Shown: in pieces, positions 30,603 to 41,268 of the stretch | Numbering within the stretch: the first letter of the stretch is position 1 | Layout: the number at the start of each line of letters is the position of its first letter | Assembly (NCBI GenBank): GCA_009731375.1 | Contig: BJOX01000373.1 | Coordinates: 407,054 to 449,118 of the forward strand | Direction: 5' to 3' | Length of the DNA: 42,065 bases | Origin: Paulinella micropora | Taxonomy: Eukaryota > Cercozoa > Imbricatea > Euglyphida | Translations under genes and position numbers: made by a program | Notes under the pieces: generated by a model | The model's input: only the letters and a program-made list of their open reading frames with translations | Database searches by the model: none | What the model was told of the DNA's origin: nothing

Positions 30603-30876
30603 GGAAAGAGAGAGAGGGAGAGAGAGAGAGGGAGAGAGGGAGAGAAGAAAAGAAGCAATATTTGAGTGCTGTAGGAGGGCTGCCCCCACCCCCGTACGGC
30701 TCCATTGCGTCTGCGATCTGGCCGTCGGCAATGCCCTGTACAAAATTAATTATGATTTTATCCTGCCCGTGATACGCCTCCACCATGGCGTACAATTCTG
30801 CCTCGCAGGATGAGGCTTCCGGTGCCGCAGGCACCAGACGCGCGCTGGCCACCCGCCGCCTCTTTGCGCTCTCCAC
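30219..30876 (-). pseudogene. Fragment of a second-type copia RNase H, split by a GA array
   Basis: Minus strand reads ASSCEAELYAMVEAYHG (Glu motif), then the frame runs into a GA/CT microsatellite (30481-30655 on the plus strand). It resumes with LYGDNQGALDLADTN (DNQGA motif) and NQKVEAGLVVNEKVGPQ. A NVADINTKP segment is present in another frame near 30330. These are copia RNase H signatures, but the sequence differs clearly from Copia-1. The element is truncated and dead. Confidence 0.8.
30481..30655 (+). repeat. GA array inside copia RNase H coding sequence
   Basis: (GA)n with GATA and GGGA variants, about 175 bp, between the Glu motif and the DNQGA motif. No AG acceptor is seen on the coding strand at its 3' edge, so it does not look like a spliced intron. 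Confidence 0.85.
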
Positions 30877-31154
30877 TTCAAGGCGCCGACGCCACCAGCT
30901 CGTCGGCCGTAGCCCTCGCCTTCTCCTCCACTCTCGCTCCCATGGTCGCGTCCTTTGGTAGGACCACGTTACGCTTAATAAGTGGCTGGAAACATTATTT
31001 CGTAAAGTGGAATTTCTTTTTTGAGGGGAGGGGGGTAGAAAGCGTTGGGAAAATCGAGCAAAGTCCGTTTTCTAGCTTCAACAGGGGACTTGCGTGCTGC
31101 ATCGTTTGTTGCTTACTCAAGGATTGATTAAAATACATAATTAAATTCCATTTA

Positions 31155-31467
31155 TGCCGGGTTGACGAAGACCACAACAAGGGGGCGTAAGCCCAAGGAA
31201 AGGCCGAAATTATCCGGGGTGTACATGGAAATTCCGGCAAGAGCTTTTGGGGAACAGTGGGCCAAACAAGTTTACGGGGATAAATGGGAAACCGCGATGC
31301 GGAAGGGGACAGCGACAGTCCCTTCTGCGCCAGTTACCCGTAAATCCAAAAGATTTCCCGCGCATAATGTCCTCTTTGACGACGGTGTCACGGATAAGAT
31401 ATTAGACTCGGAAATAATCAAATACGCCAAAGTCCCGCCCACCCCAATCGACCAACATAAACACTGA
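31155..31467 (+). pseudogene. Copia-2 integrase-RT linker
   Basis: Encodes RGRKPKERPKLSGVYMEIPA, RAFGEQWAKQVYGDKWETAM, RKG, then PSAPVTRKSKRFPAH and FDDG. It lines up without gaps with the equivalent of Copia-1, and this block is better conserved than its surroundings. Confidence 0.8.
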
Positions 31468-31849
31468 GTCCGATGTCACAATCACTAGTCCTAAGCCCGA
31501 TGCCACTAGCCCTGAGCCTGATGTCACTACCGAGTTTGCATTTGTCGAGGGGGAGAGAGAGAGGGTGGAGGTGCAGAGGGCTAAGCATAGACCAGAATGG
31601 AGATCACACGAACAAGGAGACATTTCGGCTGAGAACATTATCACGGGGAAAAGGATAAGGAACGCTCATGTTACGGTATGTGCCCGGGAGGAAGACCGGG
31701 CGGAGTATTACTAGTAAGTGAGAAATTCCCGGAATTCCCCTTAGTACAAAAACTGAAAGACCGTAAACAAGCTAGACAGACAGAATTTGAACAGCAAATA
31801 ACTAAAGGCGTTCGTTTGGCGAAAAGAGAGCCAAGCTAAAATGTCGGGC

Positions 31850-32580
31850 ACACCCATTATTCCGGTAAAATGGATAGACACGGTAAAACAACTAGGTACT
31901 GCGGACGAATTCCATAAAGCCCGTATAACCCTTAGAGGGGACCTCCTGAAAGCTTATGCACAGTATAACCCTAAAAAGACATACTCTCCTACAGCACAGC
32001 ATAGGACTATTTGACTGATGATAGCTTACGCAGCCTGTTTTGGGATAGACCTATGGTTGATCGACTTCACGACTGCCTACCTACACGCAAAAATCCCGTA
32101 TGACATATATGTCAAACCGCCGGCTGAATTTCAGATGGCAGGGTACGTTTGGCTCCTAAAAAAAGCCTTGTACGGGCACCCGGAGTCGGGGCGGTTATGT
32201 TACGACCTGCTGTATGGTGAGCTTACGAGTGTAGAGTTCAAACCCCTTACGTTAGATCGAGCCTCTTTTGCAAAGCACGGGAGTAACCCACAAACTACTC
32301 AACTGGTGTCCTTTCATGATCATGATGGCTGCCACGCCGCATCTAAAGAGAGACACATCAAAATGGTGAAACAGTTCGAAAAGACAGGTTTCCGGTGTCA
32401 GGATCTGGGATGACTGAGTTCAAAACATCCAGATCGTTTAGACTGGAAAAGGGATTGCGTTGCACCAGCGCAAGTATGAGTTGCTAATCTTAGAAGAGCT
32501 GGGCTATATGAATGAGATACGTATACCGGCTAAAACGCCGTTCACTTCCGATAGCCCCGCCCCCCTGAAAAAGGACCAAC
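31850..32580 (+). pseudogene. Copia-2 reverse transcriptase, inactive
   Basis: Visible: PVKWIDTVKQLG, ARITLRGDLLKAYAQYNPKK, an in-frame TGA, then WLIDFTTAYLHAKIPYDIYV, LLKKALYGHPESG and SFHDHDG where Copia-1 has SFHVDDG. The catalytic VDD has become DHD. A second TGA follows GFRCQDLG. Confidence 0.85.
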
Positions 32581-32659
32581 GCCTTTGCGCTATGATCTTA
32601 GGTGCCTTATTGGTATACTCATATTTTTAGCAGTCCATACAAGGCCGTTACTCATATGC

Positions 32660-33492
32660 CCTTTAAGTATTGCGGTCAAATCTCAAGTTCCCAAACCAGC
32701 AGTGTCCTACGCCATGGTACACCGTATGTTTTTGTGGATTTTGACCCCGCGAGCGTTATTCTTCAGGAAAGGGGACCGAAATTTACGGGAAAAGTTGGAA
32801 GCTGATTTCTCGGTTCCTAAAACTTCGGAATTATGGAAACCTAACCAGAAATCTTGCGCAGCGGCTAATGCAATCGATGATATCGTCGGAAAACACACAA
32901 TACCCGGAATGGAAATGCTCAGTGTACCAATTATCGCTAACGTAAACAGGATTATTGCGGAACAACCGGTAGTAGGATTTGTAGTCTAGACTCGGATTTT
33001 GCGGGGGATCAAACTTCTCGAAAGTCAAGGTCCGGATACGTTTACTTATTCAACAGTACCCCAATTTCGTGGTTTTATAAGCTGCAATCCGTAATAGCCC
33101 AATTTACGTTAGAGTCAGAAACGGTTTCGGTTAATGAGGCTGTTAGGGAACTTCTCGCGATACAACAAACTTTACGGGATATCGGAATAAATCTTAAAGG
33201 TCCTACCACTCTCTTCGAGGATAACGAAGGAACGGTATTGTTATCGGAGAGAGGGCTGGGGGAAGCTAGGACCAAGCACATAGAGGTTAGGTATCACTTA
33301 TTAGCACAACTCGTGAGGGAAGGAAAGGTCAAACTATTCCGGGTAACCACAGAGGAAAATATTGCGGATATATTTACCAAAATACATTTTATGGTAGAAA
33401 GATTCAATTACCTGGCAAAGAAGATCTCCGTTGTGCTTAGTAGGGAGAATCGCGCTAATCTCGGGATAAAACCCGATCAATTCTCGTATTGA
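32660..33492 (+). pseudogene. Copia-2 RNase H, frameshifted
   Basis: AMVHRMFLWILTPRALFF and VPIIANVNRIIAEQPVVGFV read in one frame to a stop near 32988. DSDFAG, SRSGYVYLFNSTPISWF, SETVSVNEAVRELLA, FEDNEGT and TKHIEVRYHLLAQLVREGKV read in the next frame to 33490. Catalytic positions are present, but the chain is split. Confidence 0.85.
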
Positions 33493-34539
33493 ACCTTTCG
33501 GGAAAGGATTATCTTTCTGGACTTATTATAATGCAGGAGTATGTAAATATAATAATTTCTCGCATATTACATTCAAAATGATGAAGCACATAGGCAGGTG
33601 AGAAGGCGAAGAGGCTAAACCGCAGACGGGGAGAGCGCGTACAATCAACAAGAGCTTCTAACATATTTGCAGATAAATACACATATAGGTTGATTGTTGA
33701 CCTATGCGCGTAGCGCCGACGAAGGGCCACATGCTGACCGGATCACTTGAATAGCATCATATTACGAATTATTATTAAAATTAAGTAAGTAATTGGCTGG
33801 CGAACACACTCATAGTATATAAAACCATTTAAGATGCTAATATGGAGTGAACGTGCCTACATGGGAATGTAGGATACCACGATCCGGCAGTCAGTTCGGA
33901 TGTACCAAACCAGCCGATAATTACAGATATAATGTCTTTGTCTATACATCATATTATTTTGTTTTCTTTTTATACCCCCTCTACGGGAGGCAATGCCAAA
34001 TTTATAAATTCATACTACTGCATAGATAGACTGTTCCTAGCATAGTCAAGTTCAGATTGGTCATACCTTTCGATGGGTTAGCACAGATGTGTGACTATAC
34101 TATCTCATATATTATTTCTATATTCTATGGCTACTTACGTGATCATATATATATACTAGTATTAAATGTGTAGTATAAACATATCGTGCCTGTGTCACAT
34201 ACTTACTCACCACTGTTACGGAGGCTCAACAGAGGATAGGGGGTGAGTAGGACCTAATCTTCTTCTTGTCTATCAGGCCTAGCTTGACTGGGGGGAGCTG
34301 CCCTGTACGTAGTCTAATTGATACTGTATATACTTGCCTCAGCCTTCAGCAAGCCGGGTAGCCACGGCGATCGACACAATCTCTTTGAGAAAGTCAGTGA
34401 GGGTAAGAGCATACGGTATTAATACCACTACTGAGTATGTTTTTGACTCGGTCCGAGCCTGTGTTTTTATAAGTGAGTTTCACAGAATAGATATTTGGAC
34501 CTGCAGTCAATTGAAGAATTTACTTGGATCCAGGGCGAG
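33493..34539 (+). other. Copia-2 3' untranslated region and polypurine tract
   Basis: About 1 kb with patches similar to the Copia-1 3' region, ending in CCAGGGCGAG (34530-34539), the decayed polypurine tract directly before the LTR. No supported ORF. Confidence 0.7.
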
Positions 34540-34747
34540 TGTTAGAGCTATTAATATAATTAATTAGGTTAGTCACCGTGCCGGCTCCGTATGGTCCGGC
34601 ATATGTGATGTGTGTCGTTAGAGCCATTATTTATTATGTTCGGCTCAGCAAGTATTAGTATTTCCGCGCCTTTTTCTCAATAAAGTTCTACTGCTGACCT
34701 CGGCATTTCATAGCTGATTTATTGCAGATTATTAAATTAGTCTAACA
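34540..34747 (+). repeat. 3' LTR of Copia-2
   Basis: 208 bp, TGTTAGAGC at the start and AGTCTAACA at the end, diverged from but alignable to the Copia-1 LTR (shared CCGGC(T/C)CCGTAT-like, CGCGCCTTTTTCTC and AGTCTAACA parts). It carries an AATAAA polyadenylation signal at 34679-34684. Confidence 0.82.
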
Positions 34748-35190
34748 AGCTGAGGGTGGCTGACTCTTCAGCAGGATGTGCGGCGGCGGCGGGATACAAT
34801 GCTGCTGAGCCGCCACGTCGTTTGGTCGCAAAGCGATTTTCAATATTGATACGTAAAGTTTTTACACAATCACACTTTTAGTACTCAGATAGAACCTTGC
34901 AACAGTCGTAGGGTTGAAATTATGAGAAGCGGAGACTAAGTAGGACTATCGACGATGGTCACGTTCGAGTAAAGATATTAACACAAGTCTCGGACGTTGA
35001 TCACTGGTACAATATGACCCAGGTAGTGGCTGCGAGACGGACTACTGTTTAGTGTGGTTAGATAGTAAATAATTGCTTAGGTTGTTTTCACTAGTATTGT
35101 ATTAATAGAACTTTCAAAGACTACAAACCCATGAACAGTAGTTTTTTTTTGTGGGGAAGGGGGGGGGGGGGGGGGGGTTTTTTTTTTTTT

Positions 35191-35221
<31 letters not shown>

Positions 35222-36279
35222 GAATGGATTTTTTTTTTGTTGTGTGCACTGCTCATGAAGTGCAAATATTTGTGGTTAGAAAAATGCTCAGGCGGGGCTG
35301 ATAACAGCAGTGAAAAAACTAGCAACTCGCTAATCAATATAACAGTTTCTGAAAAGTGAATGCTTGGTTAGATGAATACTAAAAATAGTTGCTCGGAATG
35401 ACAGTAAATACTTGTAGCTAGTACTACGGTTGTTGATCATGAGTATAAAGTAACAAATGCGACTTAGAAGTGATTCGAAACTTTGACAAAAAAACAAAGT
35501 CTAACTCGGCTATTTCTAAAACGGTAATAGTGATTGTTACAAATTTTTTGGTTGAGGGGCCGGTTGTGTTAGCAACGTGAGGACTGAGAGCGGTGTTGTG
35601 GCAGCAAATCCAAGCGTTGGCTTGGTTACTGCCGCGATCAGGAATAGTCGCTTTCTTTCCTGCTACCTGCATGAGGAACACGAATTCTTCAACCCGCGCC
35701 AGCAGCAGCCTCGGCTTATCGCTGGATGTCCAGCCAATGATTATGGCTCAGAGATCAGAAAGAAAAACATAACAGATGCTGTGAAAGGTGCCGCAAACAA
35801 ACATACGTGGCAAGCAAGGCAAAAAAAGAAAGTTGCGCTAGCTGATACAGCACGATCAAATAACATTTTCTATACAACAGTTTCTGAAAAAAAAAAAAAA
35901 CATAGTAATACTGTGGCTACAAACTATAACAAAGAACAGTTTTGCAACAATCGTGTCGTACCTTGAGATCGGGAGAGGATCTGCATATTTGCCGAATAGT
36001 ATAGCATAGTGATGCTATGGTGCACGTGTGGTAATATGGTATGGTGTAGTAACCATGGAATAGTATGGTATAGCAATACAAGATAGGAAATTAATCAATC
36101 GCACATCAGTTGAATGTGTCAAAGAGGTGTTGCTTCGAAGCAACAAGACTTGAATGGCTGCTTCCCTCAGGAGGAGGAATGGAAACCGTTCCATCTTTGC
36201 GCTTGTTTCTCTCGATCAACGCTTGAGCTACAAGAACGCCGAGCAAGTCGTGTTGAGGTCAGCATTATCATAACCGTAG
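34748..36279. other. Unassigned stretch with homopolymer runs
   Basis: No recognised gene. 35158-35222 is a run of G, then T, then G of the kind seen at gap edges elsewhere here. A plus-strand ORF at 35577-35966 (129 residues, Lys/Asn-rich end) has no recognisable domain and ends in an A-rich tract; it might be a decayed element but cannot be assigned. Confidence 0.4.
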
Positions 36280-36705
36280 CATTGATGAGGAACGATGAGA
36301 TCAAAGGTGAAGGATATTGTGAATGCTTTACAATAATACTGTGAAAGTTGAATTTGTTGTCGTTTTTGAATGAGCGACGAGAGATCAAGGTCGGAAATCG
36401 TCAGGCAAGTGTGACACTGTCAGAGCTGAATGGTACTGTGAATGTTGCATGAACAAGGAGATCCACGTGGAAGGTCGTTGGGCAGGTGTGACACTATGAG
36501 AGTTGAATGATACTCCAACAATGTGAATGAACGATGAGGTCAACGTGGAATGTCGCCAGGCAGGTGTGGACAGGCGTGTCAGCGCCCTTTACTGTGAATA
36601 CTGAATGATTCTGTGAATGCTGAATGCTACTGTGAAAGTTGAAATGAAGTTGTCAAAGTTAAATGAACGATGAGAATCAATCAACGTGAAGGTGGTGTGG
36701 CAGGT
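36280..36705 (+). repeat. Degenerate ~80-bp tandem repeat
   Basis: Five imperfect units beginning GAACGATGAG or similar (about 36290, 36371, 36450, 36529, 36664) share AACGTGGAAGGTCGTC, GGCAGGTGTGACACT and GAGAGTTGAATGATACTGTG-like parts. Spacing is 79-135 bp. Coding potential is not evident. Confidence 0.7.
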
Positions 36706-37136
36706 CTCTCTCTAAACCAGAAATGGGTCTTATGGAGACAAAGTACTCCTGGTTACCTAGCTGGTGTTACATATTCTACCCTGTATTCATCATACATATT
36801 ATTAAAAACATATACTCTATGAACACTATTAAAAAACATATATACTTTCTCTCTCTCTCTCTCTCTCTCTCCCCACACTATAAAGTGAATGCTTTCTTGT
36901 TTGCTTTCTGCTTCTTCCTTCCACCCGCAGAGATTTCGCTCCACACCGGAAACGAATGTTTTCTTTTCATTTTCTTCTTGTTGTTCTTCCTTGCAAGCAC
37001 ATCCCATCAAGCTGTCTGCGGGATGGCGCTGATTACCGTCTGTTTGTACAAATGTGTTACGAAGGGAATTCAGCTTGTCCTGATAACTGTTGGTATAGCA
37101 CCGTTAGGAGTGGAAATCAGCCACTTCAGGGGAGTA
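36706..37136. other. Unassigned stretch before GATA array
   Basis: Contains a short TC run at 36848-36870 and otherwise unique sequence. A 140-residue plus-strand ORF covers it but includes the repeat translation and shows no recognisable domain, so it is not called as a gene. Confidence 0.4.
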
Positions 37137-37218
37137 CCTAGATAGATAGATAGGTAGGTAGGTAGGCAGGTAGGTAGGTAGGTAGGTAGGTAGGTAGATA
37201 GGTAGGTAGGTAGGTAGG

Positions 37219-37284
<66 letters not shown>

Positions 37285-37312
37285 TTGATAGATAGATAGA
37301 TAGATAGATTTT

Positions 37313-37344
<32 letters not shown>

Positions 37345-37361
37345 TAGATAGAGATAGATAG

Positions 37362-37403
<42 letters not shown>

Positions 37404-37423
37404 GGTTAGATAAGGTCAGATAG

Positions 37424-37463
<40 letters not shown>

Positions 37464-37533
37464 CGATAGAGATAGAGAGAGAGAGAGATAGATAGATAGA
37501 TAGATAGATATATAGATAGATAGATAGATAGAT

Positions 37534-37565
<32 letters not shown>

Positions 37566-37582
37566 GGATAGATAAGGTTAGA
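37137..37582 (+). repeat. GATA/GTAG array beside R1 copy 3
   Basis: About 445 bp of tetranucleotide repeat with occasional ATTGATA, GATAAGGTTA and GAGA variants, ending exactly at the R1 start. Confidence 0.95.
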
Positions 37583-38215
37583 TGAAATATCGACTAATGT
37601 CAGAAAAAAGGAGCTTCTGATTTCGTCAACCAGGAAGTCTGTGGGTAAAGTATTAACCCGATGCCCAGCTAAGCCGTGATGTTTGCACGGAAGGGACTGA
37701 TACAGGCAATACCAAAGCTCCCTAGTACCAGGCGGGGCCAGGGCTCGTTCCATAAAGCGCCCCTTGCAGAACGAGCTCCCACCTCCATTACAGAGGGCCC
37801 AGTAAGCAGATGGAGTTTCGAGACTGTTCGACAGTCTAGTATAAACCGACAGAGCACTGTGGGTTTTATTCCGGGCTCAACAAGCGAGAAAGGGCACCCT
37901 GAGGGAACAGGATTGTGCTTCCCGTCGCTATTTCGGCATGTGACTTATAGGCGTATGGCTAGGCACACATAAGGCACCCCACCACGGGCCCAGCACACCC
38001 ACACCATCCCCTAATTCTCTGTCTGTCGACAGATGGCACCCATTTCAAAAAATCAAGCCCAAGAGAGGGTCAGTCACACCTCAAGTGGCCTTGGTTCATT
38101 CCGTAGAGTAAGTGATAAGATCAACTGATGAAATATCGACTAATGTCAGAAAAAAAGAGCTTCTGATTTCGTCAACCAGGAAGTCTGTGGGTAAAGTATT
38201 AACCCGATGCCCAGC

Positions 38216-38216
<1 letters not shown>
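37583..38216 (+). repeat. Dispersed repeat R1, copy 3
   Basis: A 546-bp unit (37583-38128), then 88 bp of a second unit (38129-38216), flanked on both sides by GATA arrays. Unit length is identical to copy 2, but the truncation point of the second unit differs (88 versus 47 bp). It could be a remnant of a tandem satellite or an element with direct terminal repeats. Confidence 0.9.
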
Positions 38217-38293
<77 letters not shown>

Positions 38294-38363
38294 TATAGAT
38301 AGATAGGTGGGTAGGTGGGTAGATAGTATCTATCTATCTATCTATCTATCTATCAATCAATCA

Positions 38364-38414
<51 letters not shown>

Positions 38415-38500
38415 AGACGCAGTGTGTGGGGTCGGTGGGCGAGCAGGGCACCTGGCTCATCGGCCTATGCATACATCAGATATATTATTCATATTATCAT

Positions 38501-38595
<95 letters not shown>

Positions 38596-38613
38596 CAGAT
38601 AAATAGATATAGG
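38217..38613. repeat. GATA arrays in both orientations
   Basis: (GATA)n 38217-38330, then its complement (TATC)n 38331-38414, together an inverted pair able to form a hairpin. After a putative exon of the minus-strand gene, (GATA)n resumes at 38502-38606. Confidence 0.9.
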
Positions 38614-38774
38614 CTAGCAGGGCGGTTGCTAATCCGCCTACACATACATACATACATACATACATACATACATACATACAGTATGTTATGTATGTACACA
38701 CACACACACACATAGAAATATATATATATATACATATATATACATATATATGTATAGATATGTGAATATATATA

Positions 38775-38806
<32 letters not shown>

Positions 38807-38969
38807 CATATCTGAGAGTGTGGAGCAGCTTAGGAGGGTAGAAATAGCATACATACACATACATACATACACACCTGTGTACCGAGTTAGGCGGGTACAT
38901 ATACTGGGGAGCCCAGTTTGCCTGCATACGAATATATATGTTTTTGTATATACACATATATATATAAAT

Positions 38970-39008
<39 letters not shown>

Positions 39009-40038
39009 GTGTATATGTCTATGTCTATGTCTATGTCTATGTCTACGTCTACGTAAAAGTATATGCGTAGACCTGTAGGCTAAGGTCAGGTTGACCGCAT
39101 GTATACGTGCATGCATATGTGCATGTCTACATGTGGACCGGGTAGGCTAGGGTCAGGTTGTTGGCGTTGACCACGGGTGAGGGGGATCTCGAAGCTTGCG
39201 ACAGAACCTGCTTGTAGACAGGCAGGCAGGCAGGGAGGTAGTAGGTAGGTAGATAGATAGGTAGGTGGGTAGATGGCATGAAGGATTGATATTCACGATA
39301 GCTGAGCTTGGACAAGAGGCTTGGGAGAGAAACTAGATAGGTGAGTAGGCAGGTAGGTTTGACAGATAGGCAGTTAGACAGACGGACAGACAGACAGACA
39401 GACAGATAGATATATCAAGGAGACCACGGGCATGATTGGCTCCTGCTTGAGGTTACTGTTGAAGGCCACAGGCAGGTGTCCCATCTCCTGCTTGAGGTTG
39501 CTGTTGAAGGCCACAGGCAGGTGTCCCATCTCCTGCTTGAGGTTGCTGTTGAAGGCCACAGGCAGGTGTCCCATCTCCTGCTTGAGGTTGCTGTTGAAGG
39601 CCACAGGCAGGTGTCCCATCTCCTGCTTGAGGTTGCTGTTGAAGGCCACAGGCAGGTGTCCCATCTCCTGCTTGAGGTTGCTGTTGAAGGCCACAGGCAG
39701 GTGTCCCATCTCCTGCTTGAGGTTGCTGTTGAAGGCCACAGGCAGGTGTCCCATCTCCTGCTTGAGGTTGCTGTTGAAGGCCACAGGCAGGTGTCCCATC
39801 TCCTGCTTGAGGTTGCTGTTGAAGGCCACAGGCAGGTGTCCCATCTCCTGCTTGAGGTTGCTGTTGAAGGCCACAGGCAGGTGTCCCATCTCCTGCTTGA
39901 GGTTGCTGTTGAAGGCCACAGGCAGGCAGTGCGGCAGGCTCAGCGGGCCGTGTGACACGAGCAGACTGCAGTTGGAGTGCTCCCGCGAGGGAAGAGAGCT
40001 AAGCAAGTAAGTAACTAACTAAGCAAGCAAGTAAGTAA

Positions 40039-40075
<37 letters not shown>

Positions 40076-40118
40076 GAGAGCAGAGAGCCAAAGAGAAAGC
40101 GTGTGTTTGCGCGCGCGC

Positions 40119-40149
<31 letters not shown>

Positions 40150-40192
40150 TGTGTGTGTGCATGTGTGCGTGCGTGTGTGTGTGTGTGTGTGT

Positions 40193-40233
<41 letters not shown>

Positions 40234-40260
40234 AGAGGGAGAGAGAGAGAGAGAGAGAGA

Positions 40261-40301
<41 letters not shown>

Positions 40302-41028
40302 GATAGTATTGTATTCATATTACTGCCAGTTACTCAGTCACTAAGAACGAGTATGACCTAATGTTGGGGTGATGCACGGCGTAGGGCGGGCTGCCGTGCG
40401 CCAGTGAGAAGTAAGCAGGACCGTTAACAGCGCGCGCTGCATATGCATAACAAACACATATTGACTTACTTCTTTTCTTACTTTCTTACATGCAATGTAA
40501 TACATACATACATACATACATACATGCATGCATGCATGCATACATACATGCATACAACATGCATACATACATACATACATACATACATGCATGCATGCAT
40601 GCATACATACATTACATGCATGCATACATACATACATACATACATACATACATACATACGCATACATACATACATACATACATACATAATATCGTATGAA
40701 GTTCATAATCTGGCATTGTGCTTGGTAATGGTTGAAAGAGTAGATTGACAGTTATTACTTACACTTCACGTGATATGATTATTAATATTTGATGCATGCA
40801 TGCATACATACATGCATACATACATACATACATTACATACATACATAATACTATGTGTACCTATGTTCTGGGATTGTGCTTCGTAGTGGTTGAAAAAGTA
40901 GCATAACAGCGTTACAAAAATACATAGTTACATGCATACAATTATGTGTACCTATGTTCTGGCATTGTGGTTCGAAGTGGTTGAAAGGGTAGCTTGACAG
41001 CGTGGACATGGACGTCCCGCCAGGTGCA
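38419..41028 (-). CDS. Unidentified minus-strand gene, six in-phase exons (partial)
   Basis: Exons proposed from GT-AG sites and phase: 41028-40952, 40436-40358, 39998-39428, 39210-39139, 38921-38883, 38464-38419 (last donor uncertain). Phases join without stops. Segments are [60 protein letters not shown], then the repeated [15 protein letters not shown] array, then [33 protein letters not shown] and [17 protein letters not shown]. Third codon positions of the main exons are C/G-rich, as in RPN1. Acceptors follow CTTA or CTAC/CTGC arrays on the coding strand. I do not recognise the family. Further exons are expected on both sides. The partial exon copies in its introns support real exons here. 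Confidence 0.6.
38612..38850 (-). repeat. Partial exon copies in the unidentified gene (exons 5 and 6)
   Basis: Minus strand at 38848-38821 reads TATTTCTACCCTCCTAAG, a copy of the exon 5 end TATATGTACCCGCCTAAC. At 38638-38612 a TGTAG acceptor followed by GCGGATTAGC resembles the start of exon 6 (GCCGATGAGC), with an in-frame TAG. Between them are GTAT/TA arrays. Confidence 0.5.
38640..39062. repeat. GTAT, TA and GTCTAT arrays around exon 5 of the minus-strand gene
   Basis: CATA repeats 38640-38690, CA/TA repeats 38697-38780, GTAT 38782-38806, TA and GTATAT 38930-39015, GTCTAT to 39055. Confidence 0.85.
39064..39098 (-). pseudogene. Donor-side copy of exon 4 of the unidentified gene
   Basis: Minus strand reads GTCAACCTGACCTTAGCCTA, then CAG and GTCTAC, matching the end of the exon at 39210-39139 (CAACCTGACCCTAGCCTACC, then CG and GTCCAC). 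It lies 3' of the exon on the coding strand. Confidence 0.65.
39440..39933 (-). repeat. 45-bp minisatellite, 11 units, coding a 15-residue repeat
   Basis: Unit GGTGTCCCATCTCCTGCTTG + AGGTTGCTGTTGAAGGCCACAGGCA, almost identical in all copies; only the unit at 39440 carries a base change (GGTTACTG). The minus strand reads [15 protein letters not shown] repeated, 11 times [12 protein letters not shown] with 10 MGH links, in frame with the flanking exon sequence. All three minus-strand frames stay open, but only this one keeps 13 of 15 third positions as G or C. Confidence 0.9.
40014..40300 (+). repeat. GTAA, GA, GC and GT arrays
   Basis: AAGCAAGTAA tetranucleotides directly 5' (coding strand) of the minus-strand exon at 39998, then (GA)n, (GC)n at 40110-40131, (GT)n and long (GA)n to 40296. 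On the coding strand the last part is a CTTA tract leading to the acceptor. Confidence 0.92.
40497..40690 (+). repeat. CATA/CATG tetranucleotide array
   Basis: About 190 bp of CATA units with blocks of CATG; a smaller array of the same type lies at 40793-40850. It is in an intron of the unidentified minus-strand gene. Confidence 0.9.
40706..40905 (-). repeat. Two donor-side copies of exon 1 of the unidentified gene
   Basis: Minus strand 40905-40862 keeps the phase and reads [13 protein letters not shown] followed by a GTACAC donor; 40740-40706 reads [13 protein letters not shown] with the donor lost. The exon at 41028-40952 ends [13 protein letters not shown] plus the same GTACAC. GTAT arrays separate the copies. 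Confidence 0.65.
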
Positions 41029-41049
41029 CTACGCAAGATAGTATAAATG

Positions 41050-41101
<52 letters not shown>

Positions 41102-41130
41102 TAATAATAATAATAATAATAATAATAATA

Positions 41131-41179
41131 GGTGAACGAGTAGCTTTACAGCGTTGACGTGGACGCTCCACCAGGCACA
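41131..41179 (-). pseudogene. Acceptor-side copy of exon 1 of the unidentified gene
   Basis: Minus strand has ATGCGTAG followed by TGTGCCTGGTGGAGCGTCCA, matching the acceptor and start of the exon at 41028 (TTGCGTAG, TGCACCTGGCGGGACGTCCA). It lies 5' of that exon between AAT arrays. Confidence 0.7.
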
Positions 41180-41189
41180 CTACGCATAG

Positions 41190-41267
<78 letters not shown>

Positions 41268-41268
<1 letters not shown>

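Larger units (their letters stand above)
31155..34747 (+). mobile_element. 5'-truncated copia element, Copia-2
   Basis: Same family as Copia-1 but on the plus strand. It starts inside the integrase C-terminal linker and runs through RT and RNase H to a 3' region and 3' LTR. Gag, protease and the integrase core are absent, and no 5' LTR was found. At least three breaks (TGA near 32012, TGA near 32411, frameshift/stop near 32988) and a changed RT catalytic motif show that it is inactive. Confidence 0.88.

Noticed and set aside
35577-35966. 129-residue Lys/Asn-rich ORF
   Set aside because: No motif recognised, ends in an A-rich tract, and lies between suspect homopolymer runs; kept only as an unassigned stretch.
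36723-37145. 140-residue hydrophobic ORF as a membrane protein gene
   Set aside because: Includes microsatellite translation, no recognisable domain, no supporting splice or start context, and competing frames are open.
39127-39210. Plus-strand exon reading [17 protein letters not shown] in place of the minus-strand exon
   Set aside because: A plus-strand reading has AG and GT at its ends but no pyrimidine tract. The minus-strand version has a CTAC/CTGC tract, fits the phase of neighbouring exons and has a donor-side copy in the expected place.
39440-39933. CRISPR-like regular array
   Set aside because: Pure tandem 45-bp minisatellite without spacers, in a eukaryotic gene context.
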